Assembly (NCBI GenBank): GCA_038049695.1
Contig: CP142459.1
Location: forward strand, 63,852,001 to 63,916,000
Origin: Cinnamomum chago
Taxonomy: Eukaryota; Streptophyta; Magnoliopsida; Laurales; Lauraceae
DNA: 64,000 nt
Direction of reading: 5' to 3'
Every line of letters begins with the position of its first letter. Position 1 is the stretch's first letter. The notes beneath the pieces were generated by a model, which worked only from the letters and a program-made list of their open reading frames with translations, was not told the DNA's origin and did not search any database. A program made the position numbers and the translations under genes. Below are positions 33,446 through 47,500 of this stretch, piece after piece.

Positions 33446-36067
33446 CCTTTTGATTCTACTACTCCCTTACTTTTGTTCTATCTTATATTGACCTGTTACT
33501 CAACTTCTCCGGTAAAGTAAATTTACTATTTATTTCATTTATTGTGATTTGATATTATTTAATCCAATTGTTATTCACACATGTCCCTCCATCATATTGT
33601 GAACTAAGCCCAGACCCGTCACCCACCAACAAGTAAAATAATTAAAAAAAGCCAAAAAAATCATTTTGCAGGATTGCCGCCGTATTCATCCGCGGTATTC
33701 CTACAATTTCCGGTTTTCCTCCTCTCACAGAGGAGGAAAACTGGAAATTGCGAATTTATGACGACGAAAACTGGAAAATGCGAATTTACCGCCCATGCCA
33801 GCAGCGGTAAAGCTGCATGAGTGTCCAAATGAAGTCCCAGGACCTTTCCATTTCCAATTAACATAAAGTAGAATGAAAGAATCCACAGTTGCGTTTTTTC
33901 TTATAGCCCATATATAGTGAACTCCCATATGATATGAATAGACAGAAAAAAAAAATCACACAAGCTGACTTTGGCAATAGACATAGTTGCTTATATGCAC
34001 AAAAAATCAGTGATGTGTCGACTACTAGGGCATGTTTGTAGGGTTGCAAAAGGAACGATGCCGCATCGGAACCATAGTGGGCCCGGACACGTTTCTAAAT
34101 AACGGTTCCGGTTCCGGATCCGGTCTTGACTCGGAACGTGTTTAGTTGGTTCTAGACCCGACACCGATAGGAAAACCCAGATCCGGGTCCACCTAGAGGA
34201 CTGGAATCTAGTTCCAAAATTGATTTTAATTTATATTTTTCCTTCATTTTTGTTAAAATAAGCATATCATTTAGCTTATAACGGTGCGTCAAATTCTACT
34301 ACCTCTAATATTGCATATAAAAATGTACAAAAAAAGTTGATTTTGAGGTACAATTTGCAATATGAAACGCTCATAAGCCGGGTCCTGGGTCCACATGTCG
34401 GAACCCGTTTGGACACGGACCCGTTTATCAATCGGAACCTAAATTAGGTTACGGACCCGGACACGTTTAAGAATAATCGGAACGTAAAATAGGTTCCCGA
34501 CCCGGTTTTTTTACAGGTCGGATCTTTTGGGTAATCGGATACCCGTTTGCAGCCCTATAAGTCTGCGAGTATAGGCTATTTTTTTTTTTTTGTCCAGTTG
34601 AAATGTCGGTTTCGCTGGTTTCTCGTATATTCTCAACCGTAGATATTAAGATCTTTGGTTTTTTACGGTAACAATTATGCACCCTGTATAGTAGAATCAA
34701 TAATTTTGTAGAACCCAAGATACATTTAGTTTGAAAATTTCCCCGAAAATATAGGTCGTGCATGGCCATGAGATTGTTAAACACATATACAATTGTCATG
34801 GGCTGCATTCTCACTTTAAGACCAGCGAAAACGTTGTTCAATGCATGGGTTAAATAATATATGAAATAAGAAAGAGAGGGTTAAATGATCATAACAGAAT
34901 GGTGAGTCAAATATATGTCGACTGTAACGAAAATAGATAGACGGCTGTCAAAAGCTGTCTCAGAATGTCTCTCCTCTCTTTTTAGGCGATTGTAACGGGA
35001 AACTCCCCATATATAGGATTCCTGCTGACCAAAAAGGCCATACACAAGTTAGCCCTAGCTAGCGCAAGCCTTTGAGAGTCCTTTTCGCCAACTCAGATGG
35101 GCCTACTCGGGAGACGGAGAGTGGTCTAGTTAGGACTAGATCAACTTGCTTAACGTATAATCATCCTAAATTGAGACAAGCATGCCCTTACTGAATCGAT
35201 TTTTCCGTGTTCTGTCCATCTTGTACTTGGTTTGAGAGAGCCCATTCCGCTTCTACCTATTCCATAGTGAAACCCACTCGTCACCTGCAAGGATCCGATC
35301 CAAAACGCCCAGATGTTGCTGATTTTTTTAAGTAGGATTTAGTCACGAGTGGACACAGCCCTATTCGTCGACTTCTCACTCACGAACTATTTCATATTTG
35401 GTAAGCTTACTTTACCAGTTAAGTAAAGTGAAGGGCTAATATGAGGGACTTTAAAAAGAGAGGCTCAAATAAAAAAAATATTAGGTTTCGAATACCATCT
35501 CTTCCATGAAAAAAAAATGTTAAAAGGACACTCTCTCAGGCAAGATAATGATAAAAAAAAAAAAGACAAGGGGTGTTCATTGAAGAGGTAGGGCTATTCC
35601 GAGGAATGCCCAAAAGCCACTTCTAAACTAGAAGCCTTAACCAGGCCCAAGCATGAGTCACGCCTGAAGTTTTTGGCCCGGACCCAAGCCGCATGGAAAT
35701 GATGAAGCCCGAGCCCGGCCTATAGAAATTTTTTTTTAGCTTCATACCAAGTCCTAAGCCAACACAGCTGTTCTGGTCACCTTCTCTTTGAGGTCATGGG
35801 CTTGAGTCCCCGCATTGCTGCTCCCTCCCTCCCTCCCTCACAAATATATATATATATAAATATATATGTTTGGGCGGGACGAGAATATCGGCTTTCAAGC
35901 ACTAGGTGTAAATAATTAATAAATAATAAAAAGAAACCGAGCACGGCATATCTATTAATAATTGAACCCCATGCCGAAAGCCCAATCCTTGAGCTCCCAT
36001 AAAAAATTAAAAAAATAATAAAAAAATACTCCACTTTTTAACAGAGAAAATAAAAATGCTACTCTCA
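33446..36067 (+). repeat. Array unit 3
   Basis: By eye it is identical to unit 4 except for the length of the T run near 34577 and the TA run near its end. It is marked by aacgatgccgcatcgg, aaatgtcggtttcgc, cgattgtaacggg and ggccatacacaag. Confidence 0.95.
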
Positions 36068-38689
36068 CCTTTTGATTCTACTACTCCCTTACTTTTGTTC
36101 TATCTTATATTGACCTGTTACTCAACTTCTCCGGTAAAGTAAATTTACTATTTATTTCATTTATTGTGATTTGATATTATTTAATCCAATTGTTATTCAC
36201 ACATGTCCCTCCATCATATTGTGAACTAAGCCCAGACCCGTCACCCACCAACAAGTAAAATAATTAAAAAAAGCCAAAAAAATCATTTTGCAGGATTGCC
36301 GCCGTATTCATCCGCGGTATTCCTACAATTTCCGGTTTTCCTCCTCTCACAGAGGAGGAAAACTGGAAATTGCGAATTTATGACGACGAAAACTGGAAAA
36401 TGCGAATTTACCGCCCATGCCAGCAGCGGTAAAGCTGCATGAGTGTCCAAATGAAGTCCCAGGACCTTTCCATTTCCAATTAACATAAAGTAGAATGAAA
36501 GAATCCACAGTTGCGTTTTTTCTTATAGCCCATATATAGTGAACTCCCATATGATATGAATAGACAGAAAAAAAAAATCACACAAGCTGACTTTGGCAAT
36601 AGACATAGTTGCTTATATGCACAAAAAATCAGTGATGTGTCGACTACTAGGGCATGTTTGTAGGGTTGCAAAAGGAACGATGCCGCATCGGAACCATAGT
36701 GGGCCCGGACACGTTTCTAAATAACGGTTCCGGTTCCGGATCCGGTCTTGACTCGGAACGTGTTTAGTTGGTTCTAGACCCGACACCGATAGGAAAACCC
36801 AGATCCGGGTCCACCTAGAGGACTGGAATCTAGTTCCAAAATTGATTTTAATTTATATTTTTCCTTCATTTTTGTTAAAATAAGCATATCATTTAGCTTA
36901 TAACGGTGCGTCAAATTCTACTACCTCTAATATTGCATATAAAAATGTACAAAAAAAGTTGATTTTGAGGTACAATTTGCAATATGAAACGCTCATAAGC
37001 CGGGTCCTGGGTCCACATGTCGGAACCCGTTTGGACACGGACCCGTTTATCAATCGGAACCTAAATTAGGTTACGGACCCGGACACGTTTAAGAATAATC
37101 GGAACGTAAAATAGGTTCCCGACCCGGTTTTTTTACAGGTCGGATCTTTTGGGTAATCGGATACCCGTTTGCAGCCCTATAAGTCTGCGAGTATAGGCTA
37201 TTTTTTTTTTTGTCCAGTTGAAATGTCGGTTTCGCTGGTTTCTCGTATATTCTCAACCGTAGATATTAAGATCTTTGGTTTTTTACGGTAACAATTATGC
37301 ACCCTGTATAGTAGAATCAATAATTTTGTAGAACCCAAGATACATTTAGTTTGAAAATTTCCCCGAAAATATAGGTCGTGCATGGCCATGAGATTGTTAA
37401 ACACATATACAATTGTCATGGGCTGCATTCTCACTTTAAGACCAGCGAAAACGTTGTTCAATGCATGGGTTAAATAATATATGAAATAAGAAAGAGAGGG
37501 TTAAATGATCATAACAGAATGGTGAGTCAAATATATGTCGACTGTAACGAAAATAGATAGACGGCTGTCAAAAGCTGTCTCAGAATGTCTCTCCTCTCTT
37601 TTTAGGCGATTGTAACGGGAAACTCCCCATATATAGGATTCCTGCTGACCAAAAAGGCCATACACAAGTTAGCCCTAGCTAGCGCAAGCCTTTGAGAGTC
37701 CTTTTCGCCAACTCAGATGGGCCTACTCGGGAGACGGAGAGTGGTCTAGTTAGGACTAGATCAACTTGCTTAACGTATAATCATCCTAAATTGAGACAAG
37801 CATGCCCTTACTGAATCGATTTTTCCGTGTTCTGTCCATCTTGTACTTGGTTTGAGAGAGCCCATTCCGCTTCTACCTATTCCATAGTGAAACCCACTCG
37901 TCACCTGCAAGGATCCGATCCAAAACGCCCAGATGTTGCTGATTTTTTTAAGTAGGATTTAGTCACGAGTGGACACAGCCCTATTCGTCGACTTCTCACT
38001 CACGAACTATTTCATATTTGGTAAGCTTACTTTACCAGTTAAGTAAAGTGAAGGGCTAATATGAGGGACTTTAAAAAGAGAGGCTCAAATAAAAAAAATA
38101 TTAGGTTTCGAATACCATCTCTTCCATGAAAAAAAAATGTTAAAAGGACACTCTCTCAGGCAAGATAATGATAAAAAAAAAAAAGACAAGGGGTGTTCAT
38201 TGAAGAGGTAGGGCTATTCCGAGGAATGCCCAAAAGCCACTTCTAAACTAGAAGCCTTAACCAGGCCCAAGCATGAGTCACGCCTGAAGTTTTTGGCCCG
38301 GACCCAAGCCGCATGGAAATGATGAAGCCCGAGCCCGGCCTATAGAAATTTTTTTTTAGCTTCATACCAAGTCCTAAGCCAACACAGCTGTTCTGGTCAC
38401 CTTCTCTTTGAGGTCATGGGCTTGAGTCCCCGCATTGCTGCTCCCTCCCTCCCTCCCTCACAAATATATATATATATATAAATATATATGTTTGGGCGGG
38501 ACGAGAATATCGGCTTTCAAGCACTAGGTGTAAATAATTAATAAATAATAAAAAGAAACCGAGCACGGCATATCTATTAATAATTGAACCCCATGCCGAA
38601 AGCCCAATCCTTGAGCTCCCATAAAAAATTAAAAAAATAATAAAAAAATACTCCACTTTTTAACAGAGAAAATAAAAATGCTACTCTCA
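36068..38689 (+). repeat. Array unit 4
   Basis: Near-identical to unit 3. Either a very recent duplication or an assembly duplication would explain this. Confidence 0.95.
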
Positions 38690-41314
38690 CCTTTTGATTC
38701 TACTACTCCCTTACTTTTGTTCTATCTTATATTGACCTGTTACTCAACTTCTCCGGTAAAGTAAATTTACTATTTATTTCATTTATTGTGATTTGATATT
38801 ATTTAATCCAATTGTTATTCACACATGTCCCTCCATCATATTGTGAACTAAGCCCAGACCCGTCACCCACCAACAAGTAAAATAATTAAAAAAAGCCAAA
38901 AAAATCATTTTGCAGGATTGCCGCCGTATTCATCCGCGGTATTCCTACAATTTCCGGTTTTCCTCCTCTCACAGAGGAGGAAAACTGGAAATTGCGAATT
39001 TATGACGACGAAAACTGGAAAATGCGAATTTACCGCCCATGCCAGCAGCGGTAAAGCTGCATGAGTGTCCAAATGAAGTCCCAGGACCTTTCCATTTCCA
39101 ATTAACATAAAGTAGAATGAAAGAATCCACAGTTGCGTTTTTTCTTATAGCCCATATATAGTGAACTCCCATATGATATGAATAGACAGAAAAAAAAAAT
39201 CACACAAGCTGACTTTGGCAATAGACATAGTTGCTTATATGCACAAAAAATCAGTGATGTGTCGACTACTAGGGCATGTTTGTAGGGTTGCAAAAGGAAC
39301 GATGCCGCATCGGAACCATAGTGGGCCCGGACACGTTTCTAAATAACGGTTCCGGTTCCGGATCCGGTCTTGACACGGAACGTGTTTAGTTGGTTCTAGA
39401 CCCGACACCGATAGGAAAACCCAGATCCGGGTCCACCTAGAGGACTGGAATCTAGTTCCAAAATTGATTTTAATTTATATTTTTCCTTCATTTTTGTTAA
39501 AATAAGCATATCATTTAGCTTATAACGGTGCGTCAAATTCTACTACCTCTAATATTGCATATAAAAATGTCCAAAAAAAGTTGATTTTTAGGTAAAATTT
39601 GCAATATCAAACGCTCATAAGCCGGGTCCTGGGTCCACATGTCGGAACCCGTTTGGACACGGACCCGTTTATCAATCGGAACCTAAATTAGGTTACGGAC
39701 CCGGACACGTTTAAGAATAATCGGAACGTAAAATAGGTTCCCGACCCGGTTTTTTTACAGGTCGGATCTTTCGGGTAATCGGATACCCGTTTGCAGCCCT
39801 ACAAGTCTGCGAGTATAGGCTTTTTTTTTTTTTTTTTTGTCCAGTTGAAATGACGGTTTCGCTGGTTTCTCGTATATTCTCAACCGTAAATATTAAGATC
39901 TTTGGTTTTTTACGGGAACAATTATGCACCCTGTTTAGTAGAATCAATAATTTCGAAGAACCCAAGATACATTTAGTTTGAAAATTTCTCCGAAAATATA
40001 GGTCGTGCATGGCCATGAGATTGTTAAACACATATACAATTGTCATGGGCTGCATTCTCACTTTAAGAGCAGCGAAAATGTTGTTCAATGCATGGGTTAA
40101 ATAATATAAGAAATAAGAAAGAGAGGGTTAAATGATCATAACAGAATGGTGAGTCAAATATATGTCGACTGTAACGAAAATAGATAGACAGCGGTCAAAA
40201 GCTGTCTCAGAATGTCTCTCCTCTCTTTTTAGGCGATTTTAACGGGAAACTCCCCATATATAGGATTCCTGCTGACCAAAAAGGCCAGACACAAGTTAGC
40301 CCTAGCTAGCGCAAGCCTTTGAGAGTCCTTTTCGCCAACTCAGATGGGCCTACTCGGGAGACGGAGAGTGGTCTAGTTAGGACTAGATCAACTTGCTTAA
40401 CGTATAATCATCCTAAATTGAGACAAGCATGCCCTTACTGAATCGATTTTTCCGAGTTCTGTCCATCTTGTACTTGGTTTGAGAGAGCCCATTCCGCTTC
40501 TACCTATTCCATAGTGAAACCCACTCGTCACCTGCAAGGATCCGATCCAAAACGCCCAGATGTTGCTGATTTTTTTAAGTAGGATTTAGTCACGAGTGGA
40601 CACAGCCCTATTCGTCGACTTCTCACTCACGAACTATTTCATATTTGGTAAGCTTACTTTACCAGTTAAATAAAGTGAAGGGCTAATATGAGGGACTTTA
40701 AAAAGAGAGGGTCAAATAAAAAAAATATTAGGTTTCGAATACCATCTCTTCCATGAAAAAAAAATGTTAAAAGGACACTCTCTCATGCAAGATAATGATA
40801 AAAAAAAAGACTAGGGGTGTTCATTGAAGAGGTAGGGCTATTCCGAGGAATGCCCAAAAGCCACTTCTAAACTAGAAGCCTTAACCTGGCCCAAGCATGT
40901 GTCACGCCGAAGATTTTGGCCTGGACCCAAGCCGCATGGAAAAGATGAAGCCCGAGCCCGGCCTATAGATAAAATTTTTTAGCTTCTTACCAAGTCCTAA
41001 GCCAACACAGCTGTTCTGGTCACCTTCTCTTTGAGGTCATGGGCTTGAGTCCCCGCATTGCTGCTCCCTCCCTCCCTCCCTCACAAATATATATATATAT
41101 ATATAAATATATATGTTTGGGCGGGACGAAAATATCGGCTTTCAAGCACTAAGTGTAAATAAATAATAAATAATAAAAAGAAACCGAGCACGGCATATCT
41201 ATTAATAATTGAACCCCATGCCCAAAGCCCAATCCTTGAGCTCCCATAAAAAATTAAAAAAATAAAAAAAAAATACTCCACTTTTTAATAGAGAAAATAA
41301 AAATGCTACTCTCA
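38690..41314 (+). repeat. Array unit 5 (chimeric)
   Basis: The first 650-700 bp are of the unit 3/4 type (aacgatgccgcatcgg at about 39297, cccgacaccg). After about 39370 it switches to other variants (cttgacacgg, gatttttaggtaaaa, aaatgacggtttcgc). Confidence 0.93.
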
Positions 41315-43940
41315 CCTTTTGATTCTACTACTCCCTTACTTTTGTTCTATCTTATATTGACCTGTTACTCAACTTCACCGGTAAAGTAAATTTACGATAT
41401 ATTTCATTTATTGTGATTAGATATTATTTAATCCAATTGTTATTCACACATGTCCCTCCATCATATTGTGAACTAAGCCCAGACGTGTCACCCACCAACA
41501 AGTAAAATAATGAAAAAAAGCCAAAAAAATCGTTTTGCAGGATTGCCGCCGTATTCATCCGCGGTATTCCTACAATTTCCGGTTTTCCTCCTCTCACAGA
41601 GGAGGAAAACTAGAAATTGCGAATTTATGACGATGAAAACTGGAAAATGCGAATTTACCGCCCATGCCAGCAGCGGTAAAGCTGCATGAGTGTCCAAATG
41701 AAGTCCCAGGACCTTTCCATTTCCAATTAACATAAAGTAGAATGAAAGAATCCACAGTTGCGTTTTTTCTTATAGCCCATATATAGTGAACTCCCATATG
41801 ATATGAATAGACAGAAAAAAAAATCACACAAGCTGACTTTGGCAATTGACATAGTTGCTTATATGCACAGAAAATCAGTGATGTGTCGACTACTAGGGCA
41901 TGTTTGTAGGGTTGCAAAAGGAACGGTTCCGCATCGGAACCATAGTGGGCCCGGACACGTTTCTAAATAACGGTCCCGGTTCCGGATCCGGTCTTGACTC
42001 GGAACGTGTTTAGTTGGTTCTAGACCCGGCACCGATAGGAAAACCCAGATCCGGGTCCACCTAGAGGACTGGAATCTAGTTCCAAAATTGATTTTAATTT
42101 ATATTTTTCCTTCATTTTTGTTAAAATAAGCATATCATTTAGCTTATAACGGTGCGTCAGATTCTACTACCTCTAATATTGCATATAAAAATGTCCAAAA
42201 AAAGTTGATTTTCAGGTACAATTTGCAATATCAAACGCTCATAAGCCGGGTCCTGGGTCCACATGTCGGAACCCGTTTGGACACGGACCCGTTTATCAAT
42301 CGGAACCTAAATTAGGTTACGGACCAGGACACGTTTATGAATAATCGGAACGTAAAATAGGTTCCCGACCCGGTTCTTTTACAGGTCGGATCTTTCGGGT
42401 AATCGGATACCCGTTTGCAGCCCTACAAGTCTGCGAGTATAGGCTTTTTTTTTTTTTTGTCCAGTTGAAATGACGGTTTCGCTGGTTTCACGTATATTCT
42501 CAACTGTAGATATTAAGATCTTTGGTTTTTTACGGTAACAATTATGCACCCTGTATAGTAGAATCAATAATTTCGTAGAACCCAAGATACATTTAGTTTG
42601 GAAATTTCTCCGAAAATATAGGTCGTGCATGGCCATGAGATTGTTAAACACATATATAATTTTCATGGGCTGCAATCTCACTTTAAGACCAGCTAAAACG
42701 TTGTTCAATGCATGGGTTAAATAATATATGAAATAAGAAAGAGAGGGTTAAATGATCATAACAGAGTGGCGAGTCAAATATATGTCGACTGTAACGAAAA
42801 TAGATAGACAGCTGTCAAAAGCTGTCTCAGAATGTCTCTCCTCTCTTTTTAGGCGATTTTAACGGGAAACTCCCCATATATAGGATTCCTGCTGACCAAA
42901 AAGGCCAGACACAAGTTAGCCCTAGCTAGCGCAAGCCTTTGAGAGTCCTTTTCGCCAACTCAGATGGGCCTACTCGGGAGACGGAGAGTGGTCTAGTTAG
43001 GACTAGATCAACTTGCTTAACGTATAATCATCCTAAATTGAGACAAGCATGCCCTTACTGAATCGATTTTTCCGTGTTCTGTCCATCTTGTACTTGGTTT
43101 GAGAGAGCCATTCCGCTTCTACCTATTCCATAGTGAAACCCACTCGTCACCTGCAAGGATCCGATCCAAAACGCCCAGATGTTGCTGATTTTTTTAAGTA
43201 GGATTTAGTCACGAGTGGACACAGCCCTATTCGTCGACTTCTCACTCACGAACTATTTCATATTTGGTAAGCTTACTTTACCAGTTAAGTAAAGTGAAGG
43301 GCTAATATGAGGGACTTTAAAAAGAGAGGGTCAAATAAAAAAAATATTAGGTTTCGAATACCATCTCTTCCATGAAAAAAAAATGTTAAAAGGACACTCT
43401 CTCATGCAAGATAATGATAAAAAAAAAGACTAGGGGTGTTCATTGAAGAGGTAGGGCTATTCCGAGGAATGCCCAACAGCCACTTCTAAACTAGAAGCCT
43501 TAACATGGCCCAAGCATGAGTCACGCCTGAAGTTTTTGGCCCGACCCCAAGCCGCATGGAAATGATGAAGCCCGAGCCCGGCCTATAGAAATTTTTTTTT
43601 AGCTTCTTACCAAGTCCTAAGCCAACACAGCTGTTCTGGTCACCTTCTTTTTGAGGTCATGGGCTTGAGTCCCCGCATTGCTGCTCCCTCCCTCCCTCCC
43701 TCACAAATATATATATATATATATATATATAAATATATGTGTTTGGGCGGGACGGGAATATCGGCTTTCAAGCATTAAGTGTAAATAAATAATAAATAAT
43801 AAAAAGAAACCGAGCACGGCATATCTATTAATAATTGAACCCCATGCCCAAAGCCCAATCCTTGAGCTCCCATAAAATATCAAAAAAATAATAAAAAAAT
43901 ACTCCACTTTTTAACAGAGAAAATAAAAATGCTACTCTCA
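41315..43940 (+). repeat. Array unit 6
   Basis: Common type, with private changes such as cagacgtgtcacc and aggaaaactagaaattg, which disturbs its hairpin. Confidence 0.95.
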
Positions 43941-44354
43941 CCTTTTGATTCTACTACTCCCTGTTAGGAATTTTCTAGATTGCAATTTGATGGATGCATT
44001 ATCATTCAAAGCATCATTTGATTTACACACTTGCAATGGTTTTAAATAAACTTGAAATCTTGTTTTATTCATGCATTGCTTTTAAGATTTGTAAAAGTAT
44101 TGATTTATGCATGATTTGTTTTTTCATCTTGGATGCATTTGATTTAGAAAAGAGTTTTCAAGAAATCAAGCAAGCCTTTGTTTTAAAAGTTTTGAATCTT
44201 TTTAGGCTTTTTATGTCATGTTTTAAAAACAATTAGAATCTTTAAAACATGTTTTCTAAGCTTGATTTAGTGGTCAAAAGGTCCCCCAAAGAAATAACTT
44301 TGAAATTGCAAAAGTTGCATTTTTTGCAAAAAGAGGGGGAGTCCCGGCAGTGTC

Positions 44355-44487
44355 GCCGGTCGACCGAGAGGCAGGTCTCGGTCGACCGAGACAACTGCAG
44401 GCAAAAATTGCCTGGGAGCACCAACGGTCAGAAATATGACCGTTGTGTGTTCTCGGTCGACCGAGGCCTGTTTCTCGGTCGACCGAG
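44355..44487. promoter_or_regulatory. Four CTCGGTCGACCGAG palindromes upstream of the LTR TATA box
   Basis: The 14-bp palindrome occurs at 44377-44390, 44452-44465 and 44474-44487, and with two changes at 44355-44368. Start-to-start spacing is 22, 75 and 22 bp, so there are two pairs two helical turns apart. The TATA box begins 25 bp after the last one. This placement suits LTR promoter elements. Confidence 0.6.
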
Positions 44488-44511
44488 AACTAGCCGTTGG
44501 CCACCTTTTCC

Positions 44512-44519
44512 TATAAATA
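44512..44519 (+). promoter_or_regulatory. TATA box of the solo LTR
   Basis: TATAAATA is followed within about 35 bp by the likely start of transcription (region around 44540-44550). Judged from sequence only. Confidence 0.6.
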
Positions 44520-47500
44520 TGAGTTCTTTCCCTTGCCAAAAGTAGGGAATTTTTAACCCCTCCTTGAGAGGATTTGAGGCATATCAAAAGGGAAGAGAAC
44601 CAAGGGATGAAGGGGAAGATTAGGAAAGCTAAAGCTTGGATTAATGAAGTTAAACCACCAAGTAGGCTCTTCCTTTCTTAATCATATGTTTGCATGCTTT
44701 TGTTTTATTTTTGGTAAATCATTTCTAGCATGTTAAACTATGTTTGTGTTGTGTCCTTAACATATTTTATGTTTTGAGTTGATTTATTGTTTTGGATACA
44801 ACATCATATGATTCAATCCAAGTAGTACTTGAATTGGTAAATCAAAGTAGATCATGTTAATGAAAGAAACTTGGTAAATCATATGTAACATGATTCCTAT
44901 ACTTGGTTGAATCTTTGGTTGTTGTTTTCCATCATAAGAAAATCACTCTCAAAAGTATCTTATGTTTTGGACTCAACTTCTTTACAAATCATATGTTTTC
45001 ATGTTTTGTTTTATCATTGGTAAATCTTAGTAACATGTTAACCTATGATGTGTTGTATCCTTAGCATGTGTTATATTTTGAATAGATCTATTGTTTTGGA
45101 TACATCACCATTGATTCATCAAAGTAGTACTTTATCTTTGGTAAATCTAAGTAGATCATGTTAATGAAATATGTAACATGATTCATATACTTTGTTGAAT
45201 CATTGGTTGTTGTTTTTCCATCATAAGAAAATCTCTTTCAAATGTATCTTATGTTTTGGATTCAACATCATTACAAATCATATGTGTATTATTGTTTTAA
45301 AGTTTCACAACTTGCATCACTTTGATAGGTAAATCATTTTCAAGTTGTCCTTATAATTACATATGATTTGTCCCCTCTTTTCAATCAAATCTATTTTTAT
45401 GTTTTGAGCTTCATTGGTGATTTGATTGACATCCCTATGCATCACATGTTTAGAGCTAATCCATTTCATACAACTTGTGTAACTTTGATATCATTAACAA
45501 GTTGTTACTTTTAACATGTGATTGCATCATATCCTCAATCATAAATGTGTTATGAGCTAAAACTTTCAAAAGCCTTAGGCTTACATTTATGAACTTTCTT
45601 TTCAAAATGATTGAGGACCACACACACACACTTCATTTGTTTTCATCTTTGCATTCATAGTGTGAGTGTGTATTAGATTTTCACTTCCATATCCGCCTAT
45701 TTAAGAGGCAATGTAATGAGCTTAATTGAATCTCCATCAAGTGTATGTTAGACACTAAATTAGTGAGATAACCAACCTTTGGTTGAAGAGGTTATTGCTT
45801 AGCCTATAAAAGCATAATGTATAGGTTGATGTTTAGCCTCGAAAAACATCATTGTAAGGTTATTGCTTAGCCTTGGAAAGCATATTGTAAAGGTTATTGC
45901 TTAGCCTATTGAAAAGCATAAATAGTGGAAATCCGGTGGGGTGTTGGATCACAAGCCGGTAGTGGATGTAGGCATTGAGGCCGAACCACTATAAATACTT
46001 GTGTGATGGTGCTTGCTTTGTGGTGATTGTTTTCCTTAAGCTTCCGCATATTGTTTGATAATCATCACTTGTGACTAGTTTGTTTTAAAGAAGTTAAAAT
46101 TGTTAAAATTGGTCATAAAAGGAGCTCACCCTATTCACCCCCCCTCTAGGGTTCGGATCCCCATGGAATTACACTCCCTTACTTTTGTTCTATCTTATAT
46201 TGACCTGTTACTCAACTTCACCGGTAAAGTAAATTTACGATTTATTTCATTTATTGTGATTTGATATTATTTAATCCAATTGTTATTCACACATGTCCCT
46301 CCATCATATTGTGAACTAAGCCCAGACCCGTCACCCACCAACAAGTAAAATAAGGAAAAAAAGCCAAAAAAATCATTTTGCAGGATTGCCGCCGTATTCA
46401 TCTGCGGTATTCCTACAATTTCCGGTTTTCCTCCTCTCACAGAGGAGGAAAACTGGAAATTGCGAATTTATGACGACGAAAACTGGAAAATGCGAATTTA
46501 CCGCCCATGCCAGCAGCGGTAAAGCTGCATGAGTGTCCAAATGAAGTCCCAGGACCTTTCCATTTCCAATTAACATAAAGTAGAATGAAAGAATCCACAG
46601 TTGCGTTTTTTCTTATAGCCCATATATAGTGAACTCCCACATGATATGAATAGACTGAAAAAAAAAATCACACAAGCTGACGATGGCAATTGACATAGTT
46701 TCTTATATGCACAGAAAATCAGTGATGTGTCAACTACTAGGGCACGTTTCTAGGGTTGCAAAAGGAACGGTTCCGCATCGGAACCACAGTGGGCCCGGAC
46801 ACGTTTCTAAATAACGGTTCCGGTTCCGGATCCGGTCTTGACTCGGAACGTGTTTAGTTGGTTCTAGACCCGGCACCGATAGGAAAACCCAGATCCGGGT
46901 CCACCTAGAGGACTGGAATCTAGTTCCAAAATTGATTTTAATTTATATTTTTCCTTCATTTTTGTTAAAATAAGCATATCATTTAGCTTATAACGGTGCG
47001 TCAAATTCTACTACCTCTAATATTGCATATAAAAATGTCCAAAAAAAGTTGATTTTCAGGTACAATTTGCAATATCAAACGCTCATAAGCCGGGTCCTGG
47101 GTCCACATGTCGGAACCCGTTTGGACACGGACCCGTTTATCAATCGGAACCTAAATTAGGTTACGGACCCGGACACGTTTATGAATAATCGGAACGTAAA
47201 ATAGGTTCCCGACCCGGTTTTTTTACAGGTCGGATCTTTCGGGTAATCGGATACCCGTTTGCAGCCCTACAAGTCTGCGAGTATAGGCTTTTTTTTTTTT
47301 TTTTTGTCCAGTTGAAATGACGTTTTCGCTGGTTTCACGTATATTCTCAACCGTAGATATTAAGATCTTTGGTTTTTTACGGTAACAATTATGCACCCTG
47401 TATAGTAGAATCAATAATTTCGTAGAACCCAAGATACATTTAGTTTGGAAATTTCTCCGAAAATATAGGTCGTGCATGGCCATGAGATTGTTAAAGACAT

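Larger units (their letters stand above)
43962..46173 (+). mobile_element. Solo LTR, 2212 bp (probable Ty1/copia)
   Basis: It starts TGTTAGGAATTTTC and ends GGAATTACA, with a perfect 5-bp duplication CTCCC at 43957-43961 and 46174-46178. No internal retrotransposon sequence remains, so the two original LTRs recombined into one. The uninterrupted site (ctactactcccttac) is present in all other units. A TATAAATA box lies at 44512-44519. The right part has gttattgcttagcct repeats (about 45790-45910) and gccgaaccactataaatac. The end ttcaccccccctctaggg resembles plant copia LTRs with long terminal repeats, though the lineage is not proven. Confidence 0.93.
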
